NCBI RefSeq assembly: GCF_005870085.1
Contig: NZ_SZNM01000005.1
Location: 1 to 64,000 of the forward strand
Direction of reading: 5' to 3'
From: Aquibacillus sediminis
GTDB lineage: Bacteria > Bacillota > Bacilli > Bacillales > Amphibacillaceae
Length of the DNA: 64,000 nucleotides
Shown here: positions 8,633 through 18,018 of the stretch, in pieces
How the letters are laid out: each line of letters starts with the position of its first letter
How positions within the stretch are numbered: the stretch's first letter is position 1
Position numbers and translations under genes: made by a program
Notes under the pieces: model-generated
Databases searched by the model: none
What the model was told of the DNA's origin: nothing
Seen by the model: the letters and a program-made list of their open reading frames with translations, nothing else

Positions 8633-8726
8633 ATGTTCTAGAACAACGCTACATATAAAAATGCGTGAGGAGGTGCGATCATTTAGCAAATGAGCAAATA
8701 TTGAACGGCTATAGTTAAAAAAAGGA

Positions 8727-10679
8727 GTGGTGACGATGTTTGAAAACGCAGAACACATCATTGATAAGTTCACATCAAAGGATGATGACAAAAAGGTTGA
8801 TTATTTAAAAAGGGAAAACAGTAATTTTGTTTATTCGCTTCCATTGTTACGACATAATATGAACAACTTCAATGAAGAAGCATACTTATTCTCGCACATT
8901 TTGCCAGATCGAATAAAAGAATTATATGATGAAGGGATTGTCTATGTTCATGATAAACAACTTGCACCATATTGTGTGTCGATTAGTTGTTTAGATATTG
9001 CAACAAAAGGAATTCCTTCTCTAGCTAAAAACATGATTACATCCAAACCGACAAGTCGGTTGTCGATTTTACTTAGGCATTTTAGCAATGTGGTGACATT
9101 GATTTCCCAACAAGTTTCAGGTGCTGTTATGCTTGCACAGTTGTCAACGATTGCTGCATCTTACCTATATGATGAGGAAAAGAAAGGCATTACCTATACA
9201 GATGATACGTTAAGACAGCTTTTTCAAAGTTTAATATGGGAACTAAATATGCCATTGCGTTCTGGTGCGCAAAGTAGTTTTTCCAATATAACATTAGAAT
9301 TTGGAAAACCATCTGAAGAGATTAAAGATGAATATATGGTAATCGGTGGTACGCCGCGCTCGATCCAGTATAAAGATATTCCAAGTGTTTATTTTGATCG
9401 GATTAATCAAGCAATCATAGACGTCATGAGTGAAGGGACAGGCAATGATGGCATTCCATTTACTTTTCCATTAATCACCGTGCAAGTTGATGATGATTTT
9501 AATAGTACCAATCCGATGTTCTTAGAGTTGCTCGACAAAATGTACCACTGGGGTGGCGTGTATTTTGAAAACTTTAAGACGAAACCTTTCGAAGATCCAT
9601 ACTATAAAGCATTGAATCCAACGATTGAGGCGAAAGATCCTGAAGTAACCAGAAGTTTATGCTGTCGTTTGCAAATCAATATGGAGACATTATCTAAAGC
9701 GGGCGGTGGCGTATTTGGTTCCTCGACAGGCTCGACTGGTGCCGTGCAAGTGTTAAATTTAAATATGAATCGCTTACTGATGGAGTTTGGTCACAATTCA
9801 AATTTAATAAAACAGAAGATTCGAGAATACATGGAGGTCATGCAAGAAGCGCATCTGGCAAAAAGAGAATGGTTGGAGCGAAATAAAGACCTTTATCCAA
9901 CATTTTTTGCCTACAATAAAAATCTAAAAAACTATTTCAATGTTTTTGCTGTTACGGGAATGAATGAAGGCCTCATCAATGTTGGCTATCCACACGGAAT
10001 AAAAGATTCACAAGGAAAATTAGTTGCCCATGAGTTGATGCAGTATATAACAGCAATCATCAATGAATTTATTGTACGCGATAAGGTAGCATGTGGGATC
10101 GAGTATGCACCAGCGGAAAATGCAGCAATTAAATTAGCTCGACATGATGTCAAATGGGCGAAAGAACACGGGCGTGACATTTTTGTGCAAGGAGAAGGGG
10201 AAAATCCTTATTTAACAAGTGGATGTATGACGCCATTTTCTGAGGAAGATTTCTTGGATCAATTAGAAAATAGTGCAGAATTTCAGGGGTATGCTACATC
10301 AGGAAGTGTATTGCACCATTTCTTAGAGTCTAAAGTTTCTCCAGAAAAACTTGTTACCTATTTAGATAAGATTTTTGAAAAACCAATTAATTATATCACC
10401 CTAACCCCAACGATTACTTCGTGTATGGATTGTGGGCAGAAAATTGTAGCAGCCGATGGCAAATCGATTCATTGTTGTCCAACCTGTCATTCGGTCGACA
10501 TTGCTACCTTTAGTCGGGTGATTGGCTATTTGAAAATGATTGCGAGAAACAATCTCCATGTCGATGACAATGGTTATTATCAAGGAAAATATAATTTCTG
10601 GTCAAAAGCGAGACGCCACGATTGGACTGTCCGTAAACGGTTGAAAGATGAAACAATGGAGGAGGTTGTACAGCAATAA
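8727..10679 (+). CDS. nrdD: Anaerobic (class III) ribonucleoside-triphosphate reductase
   Basis: NrdD reduces ribonucleotides to deoxyribonucleotides under anoxia using a glycyl radical. The C-terminus has the zinc site CMDCGQ...CCPTCH and the glycyl-radical motif RVIGYL. The 650-residue chain starts almost directly with the catalytic domain: I see no N-terminal ATP-cone, so it resembles the shorter NrdD type known from Thermotoga. The ATG has AAAGGAG upstream. It is followed by nrdG 38 bases later and preceded by Fnr-like, NrdR-like and cobalamin riboswitch controls, so this is a two-gene operon for dNTP supply when oxygen and B12 are scarce. Confidence 0.96.
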   Translation: MVTMFENAEHIIDKFTSKDDDKKVDYLKRENSNFVYSLPLLRHNMNNFNEEAYLFSHILPDRIKELYDEGIVYVHDKQLAPYCVSISCLDIATKGIPSLAKNMITSKPTSRLSILLRHFSNVVTLISQQVSGAVMLAQLSTIAASYLYDEEKKGITYTDDTLRQLFQSLIWELNMPLRSGAQSSFSNITLEFGKPSEEIKDEYMVIGGTPRSIQYKDIPSVYFDRINQAIIDVMSEGTGNDGIPFTFPLITVQVDDDFNSTNPMFLELLDKMYHWGGVYFENFKTKPFEDPYYKALNPTIEAKDPEVTRSLCCRLQINMETLSKAGGGVFGSSTGSTGAVQVLNLNMNRLLMEFGHNSNLIKQKIREYMEVMQEAHLAKREWLERNKDLYPTFFAYNKNLKNYFNVFAVTGMNEGLINVGYPHGIKDSQGKLVAHELMQYITAIINEFIVRDKVACGIEYAPAENAAIKLARHDVKWAKEHGRDIFVQGEGENPYLTSGCMTPFSEEDFLDQLENSAEFQGYATSGSVLHHFLESKVSPEKLVTYLDKIFEKPINYITLTPTITSCMDCGQKIVAADGKSIHCCPTCHSVDIATFSRVIGYLKMIARNNLHVDDNGYYQGKYNFWSKARRHDWTVRKRLKDETMEEVVQQ

Positions 10680-10717
10680 AGAAAGGGGGACATTGCCTCC
10701 GTTTCCAATTGCTCATT

Positions 10718-11371
10718 ATGAAATTTTACAAAAACTTCATTCGAACATTTAACGATTTACCAGGACATACAACATTATTAATTCATTCCTTATCAGGTTG
10801 TCTGTTCCATTGTTTCGGTTGTCATAACTATGATGAAATCGTAGCACAGACACCGAAAGAATATAAGACGAAAGAAGGCTTATACACCTATTTAGAAAAA
10901 AGTGGTTATTTAGTTGATGCAGTGATGTTTAGTGGCGGAGAATTTCTAATCGATAAGATAGAAGAAATTGAAGATTTGCTTAAGAATGTGAGAGCACGAT
11001 TTGATGGGAAAATTATTGTAACAACGTGTGGGGTTTATTGTGACAAAGTGAAACATTTGTTTAGAAAAGACTTAGTAGATGGTATCCATATTGATATGAA
11101 ATTGCCTTATCATGTACTTGATGTGGATGCTGATCAGCAGATTTTTAAAGATATTATGGGGATTACACCTACAGAGAAATTGGTGGACAATTTACTAGAT
11201 AGTATCGATACCGTTATCAAGCATAATTCTGAACTTGATCAAGTACGTACCGTTCAATACCCGATTCTAAGTGACGCTTTTTTTGACGAAATTAAAAGCT
11301 ATGTAAACAAACAAAAAGCTTACTATAATAGTAACGTTCCTTATTATTTAAATGAATTTCTCTATTCATAA
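10718..11371 (+). CDS. nrdG: NrdD-activating radical SAM enzyme
   Basis: The 217-residue activase makes the glycyl radical on NrdD. The 4Fe-4S cluster motif CLFHCFGC (CxxxCxxC) lies near residue 30, followed by the SAM-binding MFSGGEF block. It is second in the nrdDG operon, 38 bases after nrdD. The start is uncertain: ATG 10718 gives MKFYKNF, while an in-frame TTG at 10709 adds three residues. The nearest Shine-Dalgarno-like run (AAAGGGGGA, ending 10690) is 18-27 bases away, which is too far for either, so translation may be coupled to nrdD. A terminator hairpin follows at 11374. Confidence 0.94.
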   Translation: MKFYKNFIRTFNDLPGHTTLLIHSLSGCLFHCFGCHNYDEIVAQTPKEYKTKEGLYTYLEKSGYLVDAVMFSGGEFLIDKIEEIEDLLKNVRARFDGKIIVTTCGVYCDKVKHLFRKDLVDGIHIDMKLPYHVLDVDADQQIFKDIMGITPTEKLVDNLLDSIDTVIKHNSELDQVRTVQYPILSDAFFDEIKSYVNKQKAYYNSNVPYYLNEFLYS

Positions 11372-11373
11372 AA

Positions 11374-11420
11374 GGGCAGACTCCCCATGAAAATGGTTGA
11401 CCATGGGGAGTGCCCATTTC
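11374..11420. terminator. Bidirectional terminator between nrdG and the MFS gene
   Basis: GGGCAGACTCCCCATG pairs with CATGGGGAGTGCCC in a long, nearly perfect stem. It lies just after nrdG and 55 bases beyond the stop of the convergent transporter gene. The T tract is short on both sides. Confidence 0.7.
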
Positions 11421-11475
11421 TTATCTAGAAAACTTCTCTCCTCATTCATTCTTCTTAGAAACAAATACCCCCAAA

Positions 11476-12633
11476 TTAAGACGTCTGAAGCCCTTTAGGC
11501 AGACGGTACTTGTTATATCCTACAAAAGTTAACACAAACATACCAATCAAAAAGGCAATAAAATAGGGGGAAATTACATCACGAATGACCCCGGTCACAA
11601 ATGAACTAGCAATGATGCCGAGAGAATAAATCGCCGACATAAAGCCATACGCTCGTCCGTGTACTTGTTTTGCAGCATAGTCTGTGATCGCAGCAGCCAT
11701 GGCGGGCATGATTAAGCCAAAGAAAATCCCTACTACAAATAATAGCGCAGCCAATGGCAATGTCGTGCTAAATAAGGCGAATAACGTCATTGACATTCCG
11801 AACAAGCCAACCATTAATCGTTTCAGTGGATCAAACCGATTGATAAATAACATCGATAATGTCAAAAAGGTACCAAGACCCATATAACTAAACAGTTGCC
11901 CTGTGTTAAAAGTGGATACACCTTGTTCAACGGTTAAATATGGGATTTCGTAAATAATTACCCCATGAATATACATAACAGCAAAACCGATTAAATAAAT
12001 CATTTGTAAAGCAGGATTGTTTAAAATTTGGGTCAAGCGAACGGTAGAGCGATTCTTTTTCACAACCATCACTTGCTGTTTTTCTCCGAGAAATTTCACT
12101 GTGTATATTCCAATTACAACCATCGAAGCCCCAATAAAAAAATAGGTGTTTACATATCCGATTATCCCAACTAATTTTCCACCAATAAGTGGTGCAATAA
12201 TTCCTGCAATCGTCGTTAGCATTCCGTTGATGGCAATATTCTTCCCTTGTTGATTACTGTTTTTTGCATAGGCGGATAATAAGGTTAAAGATGCTGGTAG
12301 AAAGAATCCTAATGCCAAACCATTTAATCCATGGAAAATTAATAATTCAACCGAATCAGAAGCTAGTCCGTGAGCGATGAAAAAACCACTGGAAGCAAAT
12401 AATGGCAAGATAATAAATAACTTTTTTCCAAACCTGTCAACTAAAGGCCCGACAATTAAATTTCCTGATAAATTTGCAAACGACGTGACACTAAGAATAA
12501 CACCGATTAAGACACTTGATGCCCCGAATGCAGCGGCATAAGGTGTGAAAATCGGAATTTGCATGCGCATCACTAAACTAATAAAAAACATGATGATAAA
12601 GATGTGTATCTTTCCTGTCGCCTGTTCTCTCAT
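11476..12633 (-). CDS. Major facilitator superfamily transporter
   Basis: The 385-residue membrane protein has about 12 hydrophobic segments and the MFS loop motif GPLVDRFGKK between helices 2 and 3. Substrate is not evident; the pattern is that of drug- or small-molecule proton-coupled exporters. I placed the start at 12633, where GAGGTG precedes ATG by eight bases; the ten extra residues upstream to 12663 include the ribosome binding site. It is a single gene, convergent with nrdDG and divergent from the ger operon. Confidence 0.88.
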   Translation of the reverse strand: MREQATGKIHIFIIMFFISLVMRMQIPIFTPYAAAFGASSVLIGVILSVTSFANLSGNLIVGPLVDRFGKKLFIILPLFASSGFFIAHGLASDSVELLIFHGLNGLALGFFLPASLTLLSAYAKNSNQQGKNIAINGMLTTIAGIIAPLIGGKLVGIIGYVNTYFFIGASMVVIGIYTVKFLGEKQQVMVVKKNRSTVRLTQILNNPALQMIYLIGFAVMYIHGVIIYEIPYLTVEQGVSTFNTGQLFSYMGLGTFLTLSMLFINRFDPLKRLMVGLFGMSMTLFALFSTTLPLAALLFVVGIFFGLIMPAMAAAITDYAAKQVHGRAYGFMSAIYSLGIIASSFVTGVIRDVISPYFIAFLIGMFVLTFVGYNKYRLPKGLQTS

Positions 12634-12873
12634 TGTTTTCACCTCAACAACCAACTTATGCAACAGTTGTTAAAAATAGACGAGCAATCAAAACGACATT
12701 TCGTGCCCGCGCAGGAAGGAAACCACGCTGGGAGGGCACGGAAACTCCCTAATTTTTCCCGTTCACCTAGCGATTTTATGAAAACAACTATTGATGCTTG
12801 CTAATTTTTGCATAATAACCAAAAGGTGGGAAAATATAACTCGTGATGAATAGTTGGTTAGGAGGGGTAGTGC

Positions 12874-14517
12874 ATGAAACATAATTTCTCTTATTTATTA
12901 AATAAATGGCGACAGAAGAAAAAGAAATCTGCTGCCGTTAACAATATCCCCTCTGATCAAACAACATTGGAAAAAAAGCTACAAGATACGGTTCATTCGG
13001 TAAGGTCTAGTTTAGGAGAAAGTTCTGATTTCGTTGTACGGAATTTTAAAGTAGGGAACAACCAAACAATAAAGGCTGCTTTATTATATATGGATGGATT
13101 GGCTGATAAGAGTTTTATTCAGAATTTCATCATGGAAACATTAATGGTAGATACTGAACTGGAGGAAATTTCAGGGAAAGACATTTCGAATGATTCGGGG
13201 CAATCAACATCAGTGTCTGTTAGCGGTAAGCAGGGGGATTTTTTTAAGCAATTCAAAGATCGTATTGTAGCCAATAGTGAAGTGTCTGAAATAAACAGTT
13301 ATGAATCCTTGTTTCAATATCTCTTAGCGGGTGATTCCATCCTTCTATTGGATGGGTATGTTAAGGGATTCGCAATTGGTTCAAAGGGATATGAAAGTCG
13401 AGGGGTGCAAGAACCATCCTCCCAGACCGTCGTTAGGGGGCCAAAGGATGGATTTTCTGAGGTGTTGAGGACCAATACCTCTCTCATCCGCAGGAGAATA
13501 AAGGATCCAAATTTATGGGTTGAAAATAAAGTGATTGGCAAGAAAACCAATACAGATGTTGCTATTTGTTATATCAATGGGGTTGTCAATGAAAAAGTGG
13601 TGCAAGAAGTAAAGCAAAGACTAGATAAAGTAGATATTGATGCGATTTTAGAAAGTGGTTATATCGAGGAAACGATTCAAGATGAAACATTCACACCGTT
13701 TCCAACCATTTATAATACGGAAAGACCCGATACGATTTGTGCAGGTCTGTTAGAAGGAAGAGTTGCGATCATGGTGGACGGCACACCGTTTGTGCTGTTG
13801 GTCCCTGCTTTGTTTGTTCACTTTTTTCAATCAAGTGAAGATTACTATCAGCGCTCTGACGTTGGTACGCTCGTTCGGCTCCTTCGTTATCTCTGTTTCT
13901 TTCTAGCCTTGCTGACACCAGCGTCTTATATTGCACTGACTACATTTCATCAAGAAATGATTCCGACCCAATTGTTAGTCAGTCTTGCTGCCCAACGGGA
14001 AGGGGTGCCATTTCCGGCTTATGTGGAAGCTTTGCTGATGGAGATCACCTTTGAGATCTTACGAGAAGCGGGAACACGAATGCCTCGAGCAGTTGGCAAT
14101 GCGATTTCAATTGTCGGTGCCCTAGTATTAGGGCAAGCAGCAGTTGAAGCGGGAATTGTTTCGTCAGCAATGGTAATTGTTGTGTCCCTAACCGCCATTA
14201 GTAGTTTTGTTTCGCCGACTTTTAATATGGCCATCTCAGTACGAATTTTAAGGTTTGGCTTTATGACGTTAGCAGCTATGTTCGGACTTGTGGGCATTAT
14301 TTTAGGTTTAATTGTTATGGTGTTGCATCTAACGAGTTTACGGTCGTTTGGCATTCCTTATCTTGCTCCGATGGGACCGTTTATCCCAAGTGATCAGAAA
14401 GACGCGTTGGTGCGAATGCCTTTTTGGAATTTGCGTAATCGACCTAAATTAATAAACCAAACAGACCTGGAACGAGAAGATACGCCGTCACCAAAACCAC
14501 CATCTACGAAGCAATAA
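12874..14517 (+). CDS. Spore germinant receptor A subunit (GerA family)
   Basis: The 547-residue GerA/GerKA-type protein has a long hydrophilic N-terminal part (to about residue 300, with ERPDTICAGLLEGRVAIMVDGTP at its end), then about five membrane helices and a polar tail. These receptors sit in the spore inner membrane and detect nutrients. The start is fixed by GGAGGGG eight bases before ATG. It begins a tight operon A-C-small-B. A CATAATA at 12811 resembles a SigmaG -10, but no good -35 is seen. An imperfect CGTGCCC/GGGCACG hairpin lies upstream at 12702-12741. The germinant is unknown. Confidence 0.94.
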   Translation: MKHNFSYLLNKWRQKKKKSAAVNNIPSDQTTLEKKLQDTVHSVRSSLGESSDFVVRNFKVGNNQTIKAALLYMDGLADKSFIQNFIMETLMVDTELEEISGKDISNDSGQSTSVSVSGKQGDFFKQFKDRIVANSEVSEINSYESLFQYLLAGDSILLLDGYVKGFAIGSKGYESRGVQEPSSQTVVRGPKDGFSEVLRTNTSLIRRRIKDPNLWVENKVIGKKTNTDVAICYINGVVNEKVVQEVKQRLDKVDIDAILESGYIEETIQDETFTPFPTIYNTERPDTICAGLLEGRVAIMVDGTPFVLLVPALFVHFFQSSEDYYQRSDVGTLVRLLRYLCFFLALLTPASYIALTTFHQEMIPTQLLVSLAAQREGVPFPAYVEALLMEITFEILREAGTRMPRAVGNAISIVGALVLGQAAVEAGIVSSAMVIVVSLTAISSFVSPTFNMAISVRILRFGFMTLAAMFGLVGIILGLIVMVLHLTSLRSFGIPYLAPMGPFIPSDQKDALVRMPFWNLRNRPKLINQTDLEREDTPSPKPPSTKQ

Positions 14518-14543
14518 CATGTCAGATAGAGTGAGGATTGATT

Positions 14544-15767
14544 ATGGTTAAAAAGCTAAAAATAGTTTGTGTAATCATCATCTTCATACTATTTCTAACC
14601 GCTTGTTGGGATGCAAATGAATTAACGGATTTAGCACTTGCAACAGCACTGGCGATTGATCAAGAAGATGACCAGATCAAACTGACGGTACAAGTAATAA
14701 ATCCAGACGAAATTGCAGGAAACAATTTTACGAATCGAACGGCTGTCTCTACGTATTCCAGTACAGGGGAGACGGTGTTTGAAGCACTCAGAAAGTTGAC
14801 CACGATTGCACCTAGAAAAGTTTATTTGTCGCATATTCACGTCATTGTAATTGGAGAAGCACTCGCAGAAGCTGGAATTGCTCGCAACTTAGATTTTATT
14901 TCTCGTGACCATGAAATGCGAGCAGATTTTCATTTAGCGATTGCTCGAGGGCATACAGCAGCAGAAGCGATTAACATATTAACCCCTTTAGAAAAGATTT
15001 CTGCTGAGAAACTGGCTTCGAGCATAGAATCCTCTCAACAAGCCTGGGCAAAAACAAAAAAGGTGAGTCTTGATGTACTGCTTTCATCAATATCTTCTAA
15101 AGGAAAGGAAGCTGTATTAACTGGAGTAGACATCATTGGTGACCCTAATCAAGGGAATAAACTCGATAATGTAGAAGCAGTTCACTCTCCTACCTTTGTG
15201 AAGGTGGATACGGTAGGTGTTTTTAAAAATGATCAATTAGTAGGTTGGTTAAGTGGAGATGATAGCAAGGGCTTGAATTACGTCATAAATGAAGTGGAGA
15301 GTACGGTTGAAGAAACAGCGTGTGAGGAGGGGGACGACAAAAAAGTAGTAGCCGAAGTAATCAAAAGTAATACAAAAATGGAAGGTAAGTTCAAAAATGA
15401 CACACCAACGGTTGCCATAGATATAAAGACAGAAGCAAATATTGGTGACGTAGAATGTGGAATAGATATTACTGATCCAAGTAACTTTGAAAAAATTGAA
15501 AAACAATTGGGTAAAGAAATAGAGCAATTAATAAAAGACAGTATTGATCAAGCGAAAGAATTGGAGAGTGATATTTTTGGGTTTGGGGAAGTGATTAGTC
15601 GTTCAAACTATAAAAGATGGAAGGAGATCGAAGGCCGGTGGAGCGACGTCTTCGTACAACAATTGCAAACGGAAGTGAATGTCGATGTTACATTACGCAG
15701 AACTGGAACGGTTACCCAATCATTCCAAAAAGAGATAGAAGAGAAAAAGAAAAAGGATGAACAGTAA
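14544..15767 (+). CDS. Spore germinant receptor C subunit, lipoprotein (GerC family)
   Basis: The 407-residue lipoprotein has an N-terminal hydrophobic stretch ending in the lipobox LTAC, so Cys ~22 should be lipidated. The mature part follows the Ger(x)C fold, with the usual opening WDANELTDLALATALAID. It works with A and B subunits on the spore inner membrane. I chose ATG 14544, six bases after GTGAGGA, instead of TTG 14538, which touches the ribosome binding site. The stop overlaps the next small gene by 11 bases, showing translational coupling. Confidence 0.93.
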   Translation: MVKKLKIVCVIIIFILFLTACWDANELTDLALATALAIDQEDDQIKLTVQVINPDEIAGNNFTNRTAVSTYSSTGETVFEALRKLTTIAPRKVYLSHIHVIVIGEALAEAGIARNLDFISRDHEMRADFHLAIARGHTAAEAINILTPLEKISAEKLASSIESSQQAWAKTKKVSLDVLLSSISSKGKEAVLTGVDIIGDPNQGNKLDNVEAVHSPTFVKVDTVGVFKNDQLVGWLSGDDSKGLNYVINEVESTVEETACEEGDDKKVVAEVIKSNTKMEGKFKNDTPTVAIDIKTEANIGDVECGIDITDPSNFEKIEKQLGKEIEQLIKDSIDQAKELESDIFGFGEVISRSNYKRWKEIEGRWSDVFVQQLQTEVNVDVTLRRTGTVTQSFQKEIEEKKKKDEQ

Positions 15768-16017
15768 AATGATCAAAGTCATTGGTGTTCTCGTTGCTTC
15801 AGCCGTAGTGTATAAGCTGGATTATCCAACGGTGAAAAAGAGTAAATCAAATCGGGATAAATTTGTGTACTGGATTTTCTTTTTATTTGTCGTAGGTATA
15901 ATGATTTTATATGTCCTAGAAGTACCCTTTCCAAATCCTACAGAATGGATCAAGCAAGTTTATAAGCCTGTTGGAGAACCGTACAAGCAACTTGTCGAGC
16001 GAATCGTGAACCAATAA
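15757..16017 (+). CDS. Small two-helix membrane protein in the ger operon (D-like subunit)
   Basis: The 86-residue protein has a short hydrophobic helix at the N-terminus (VIGVLVASAVVY), a basic loop (KKSKSNRDK), a second helix (YWIFFLFVVGIMILYVL) and a polar tail. Small proteins with two membrane helices are known in or beside gerA-family operons of Bacillus, where so-called D subunits modulate germination. Its place between C and B, overlapping C by 11 bases, supports the same role here. An in-frame second ATG at 15769 is possible. Homology to known D proteins is inferred from size and topology only. Confidence 0.72.
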   Translation: MNSKMIKVIGVLVASAVVYKLDYPTVKKSKSNRDKFVYWIFFLFVVGIMILYVLEVPFPNPTEWIKQVYKPVGEPYKQLVERIVNQ

Positions 16018-16025
16018 GGGAGTGA

Positions 16026-17147
16026 ATGATAGTGCTTCATCAAGAAAAAATAAGTGTGCGACAATTTACAATTCTGGTTTTTATGTACACATTGGGTACA
16101 TCCGTCATTTATCTCCCTTCACTCGTGGCAAGCTATGGGAAGGAGAATGGTTGGATATCTGTCCTCGGTTCTAGTCTAATTGGATTTGGTGTTGTATTTA
16201 TATTAAATAAAATTGCACAACTTGATGAGAAAAAACATTTGTTTGAGTTGCTTGAATTTATATTTGGAAAATGGATTGGCAGAATTATTTCGGTGCTGAT
16301 CCTAATGTTTGTAATCTATCTACTAGCAACCAATCTTAGGCAAATCGGTGATTTTATTACCACGCAAGTGATGGTTCAAACCCCCATTTACGTGATTATG
16401 ATTATCTTTATTCTTGTTAGTCTGTTTGCCGTGAAACTCGGCTTAGAAGTAATCGGTCGAACGAGTGAGATTTTTTTTCCTTATGCACTGTTCTCCTTGA
16501 TCCTGTTAATAGTATTGGTCGCTCCTCAAGCAGATTTTTCTAACATCCAACCTCTATTCCGTGAAAATATCGCTGGTGCTTTTTTAGCTGTGTTTCCAGC
16601 AAGTGAAGTTCCTTATTTTCAGTTATTCGTTTTTCTTGCAATTTTTCCATCCGTAAACAAACCAGATAAAGCAAAGAAAGGGTTTTACATTGGGGTTGCC
16701 TTAGGTTCTTTTATCTTATTCATAATAACGTTTATGGCATTGATGGTGTTAGGACCTGATTTCACAGCGCGAAATCAGTATCCTACCTATATTTTAGGTA
16801 AAAAAATTAGTATCGCTGAGTTTATTGAACGAATCGAGATTCTTGTAGCAATTGCTTGGTTTTTTAGTATCTTTTTCAAATTAACGATTAATTTTTATGC
16901 ACTATCTTTAGGGGTTAGCTATCTTTTAAAATTGAAAAGTGTGCAAACCTTGACAACGCCAATTGCCTTTTTCGTTGTCATCTTAGGCATCATTTTATTT
17001 CCGAACATCATCTACTTTATGGATTTTTCCCAATTCTATTGGCCTTTCTTTGCAATCACGTTCGGCCTGTTTATCCCCCTACTCATGTTACTCATTGGAA
17101 TGATAAAGAAAAGGAAACAAGGGAATGGGAGTCAGACCCCCTCCTAG
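16026..17147 (+). CDS. Spore germinant receptor B subunit (GerB family)
   Basis: The 373-residue integral membrane protein has about ten helices and is of the amino acid permease-like GerAB/GerKB family; this subunit is thought to bind the germinant. The N-terminus ISVRQFTILVFMYTLGTSVIYLP is typical. It is the last gene of the ger operon, eight bases after the small D-like gene. ATG 16026 is only three bases from the GGAG core, so GTG 16032 (nine bases away) may be the true start, shortening the protein by two residues. No clear terminator follows. Confidence 0.92.
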   Translation: MIVLHQEKISVRQFTILVFMYTLGTSVIYLPSLVASYGKENGWISVLGSSLIGFGVVFILNKIAQLDEKKHLFELLEFIFGKWIGRIISVLILMFVIYLLATNLRQIGDFITTQVMVQTPIYVIMIIFILVSLFAVKLGLEVIGRTSEIFFPYALFSLILLIVLVAPQADFSNIQPLFRENIAGAFLAVFPASEVPYFQLFVFLAIFPSVNKPDKAKKGFYIGVALGSFILFIITFMALMVLGPDFTARNQYPTYILGKKISIAEFIERIEILVAIAWFFSIFFKLTINFYALSLGVSYLLKLKSVQTLTTPIAFFVVILGIILFPNIIYFMDFSQFYWPFFAITFGLFIPLLMLLIGMIKKRKQGNGSQTPS

Positions 17148-17321
17148 GTTGACGAGCAAACTTGTCGTCACCTATAATGGAGGGGTTGTAAGTGACAATG
17201 TGTCATGTCGAATGTGCAATAAATGTTTCTAATTGTTTAGAGAATAGATCGTGATAGGAAACATGTCCTTACCATATAATGGTTGTAGATGCATATTGAC
17301 AAGTGCAGAGGAGGAACTGAT

Positions 17322-17678
17322 GTGCAGTGGTATCTTAAAGTAATAAAAAATTATGCTGAATTTGGCGGAAGAGCGCGTCGTACGGAATATTGGATGTTCA
17401 CGTTGGTCAATGCAGTGATTGTATTTCTATTGTCTATGCTTGAGTCAATCGCTGGAATAATGGGGATTGTGACGTTTCTTTATTCATTAGCAGTATTGAT
17501 CCCATCGCTAGCGGTAGTTGTTCGACGACTACATGATAGTGGTCGAACGGGTTGGTGGATCCTCGTTTCGTTAATTCCGATCGTCGGGGGAATTGTTATT
17601 TTAGTGTTTATGTGCCTGGATAGTGAACAAGGCGACAATGAATACGGACCAAACCCGAAATTTGAAGGAGAATGGTAA
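17322..17678 (+). CDS. DUF805 membrane protein (YhaH type)
   Basis: The 118-residue protein matches DUF805: YAEFGGRARRTEYWMF at the front, RRLHDSGRTGWW in the middle and DSEQGDNEYGPNP at the end, with three to four membrane helices. Its function is unknown in the family. The start is GTG 17322, eight bases after GAGGAGG; the longer frame from 17289 contains the ribosome binding site. It is a single gene ending before the terminator at 17761. Confidence 0.9.
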   Translation: MQWYLKVIKNYAEFGGRARRTEYWMFTLVNAVIVFLLSMLESIAGIMGIVTFLYSLAVLIPSLAVVVRRLHDSGRTGWWILVSLIPIVGGIVILVFMCLDSEQGDNEYGPNPKFEGEW

Positions 17679-17760
17679 CGAGTAGCTATGATAGTACATG
17701 GCTTATACGATCGAGTGAACGTCTAATGTTTAACTAAATAGATAACAAAAGCTAAAACAA

Positions 17761-17788
17761 AAACCTCCTAATGATAGGAGGTTTTTCT
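17761..17788. terminator. Intrinsic terminator
   Basis: AACCTCCTA, loop ATGA, TAGGAGGTT then TTTC, preceded by an A-rich run. It can serve the DUF805 gene and possibly sda on the other strand. Confidence 0.85.
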
Positions 17789-17871
17789 AGTTTAAATAGT
17801 ATTATAGCTTAGCCTTAATATATGTAAGTTTTTAGTCTATTTTCTATTTCTAGGTGTTCGGCTAGGGTGAC

Positions 17872-18018
17872 TTAGACCGTGCATAGGTCGTTTGTTTGAT
17901 CGTGAATATCTCGATGATGTAATTCGTCACTTAATAATTGAATAAAATAGTCGTCTAAATCTAATTCTAACGCTTTTTCGTATGCATCAATTAACAAATC
18001 ATCACTTAAATAATTCAT
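17872..18018 (-). CDS. sda: Sporulation checkpoint peptide, histidine kinase inhibitor
   Basis: The 48-residue peptide matches Sda: NYLSDDLLIDAYEKALELDLDDYFIQLLSDELHHRDI aligns with B. subtilis Sda (46 residues), a helical hairpin that blocks KinA autophosphorylation so cells do not sporulate during replication stress. The start at 18018 follows GGGGGAC with a good gap; the longer frame to 18102 is not needed. In B. subtilis sda is controlled by DnaA; I saw no clear DnaA box (TTATCCACA) in the 300 bases upstream. Confidence 0.88.
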   Translation of the reverse strand: MNYLSDDLLIDAYEKALELDLDDYFIQLLSDELHHRDIHDQTNDLCTV

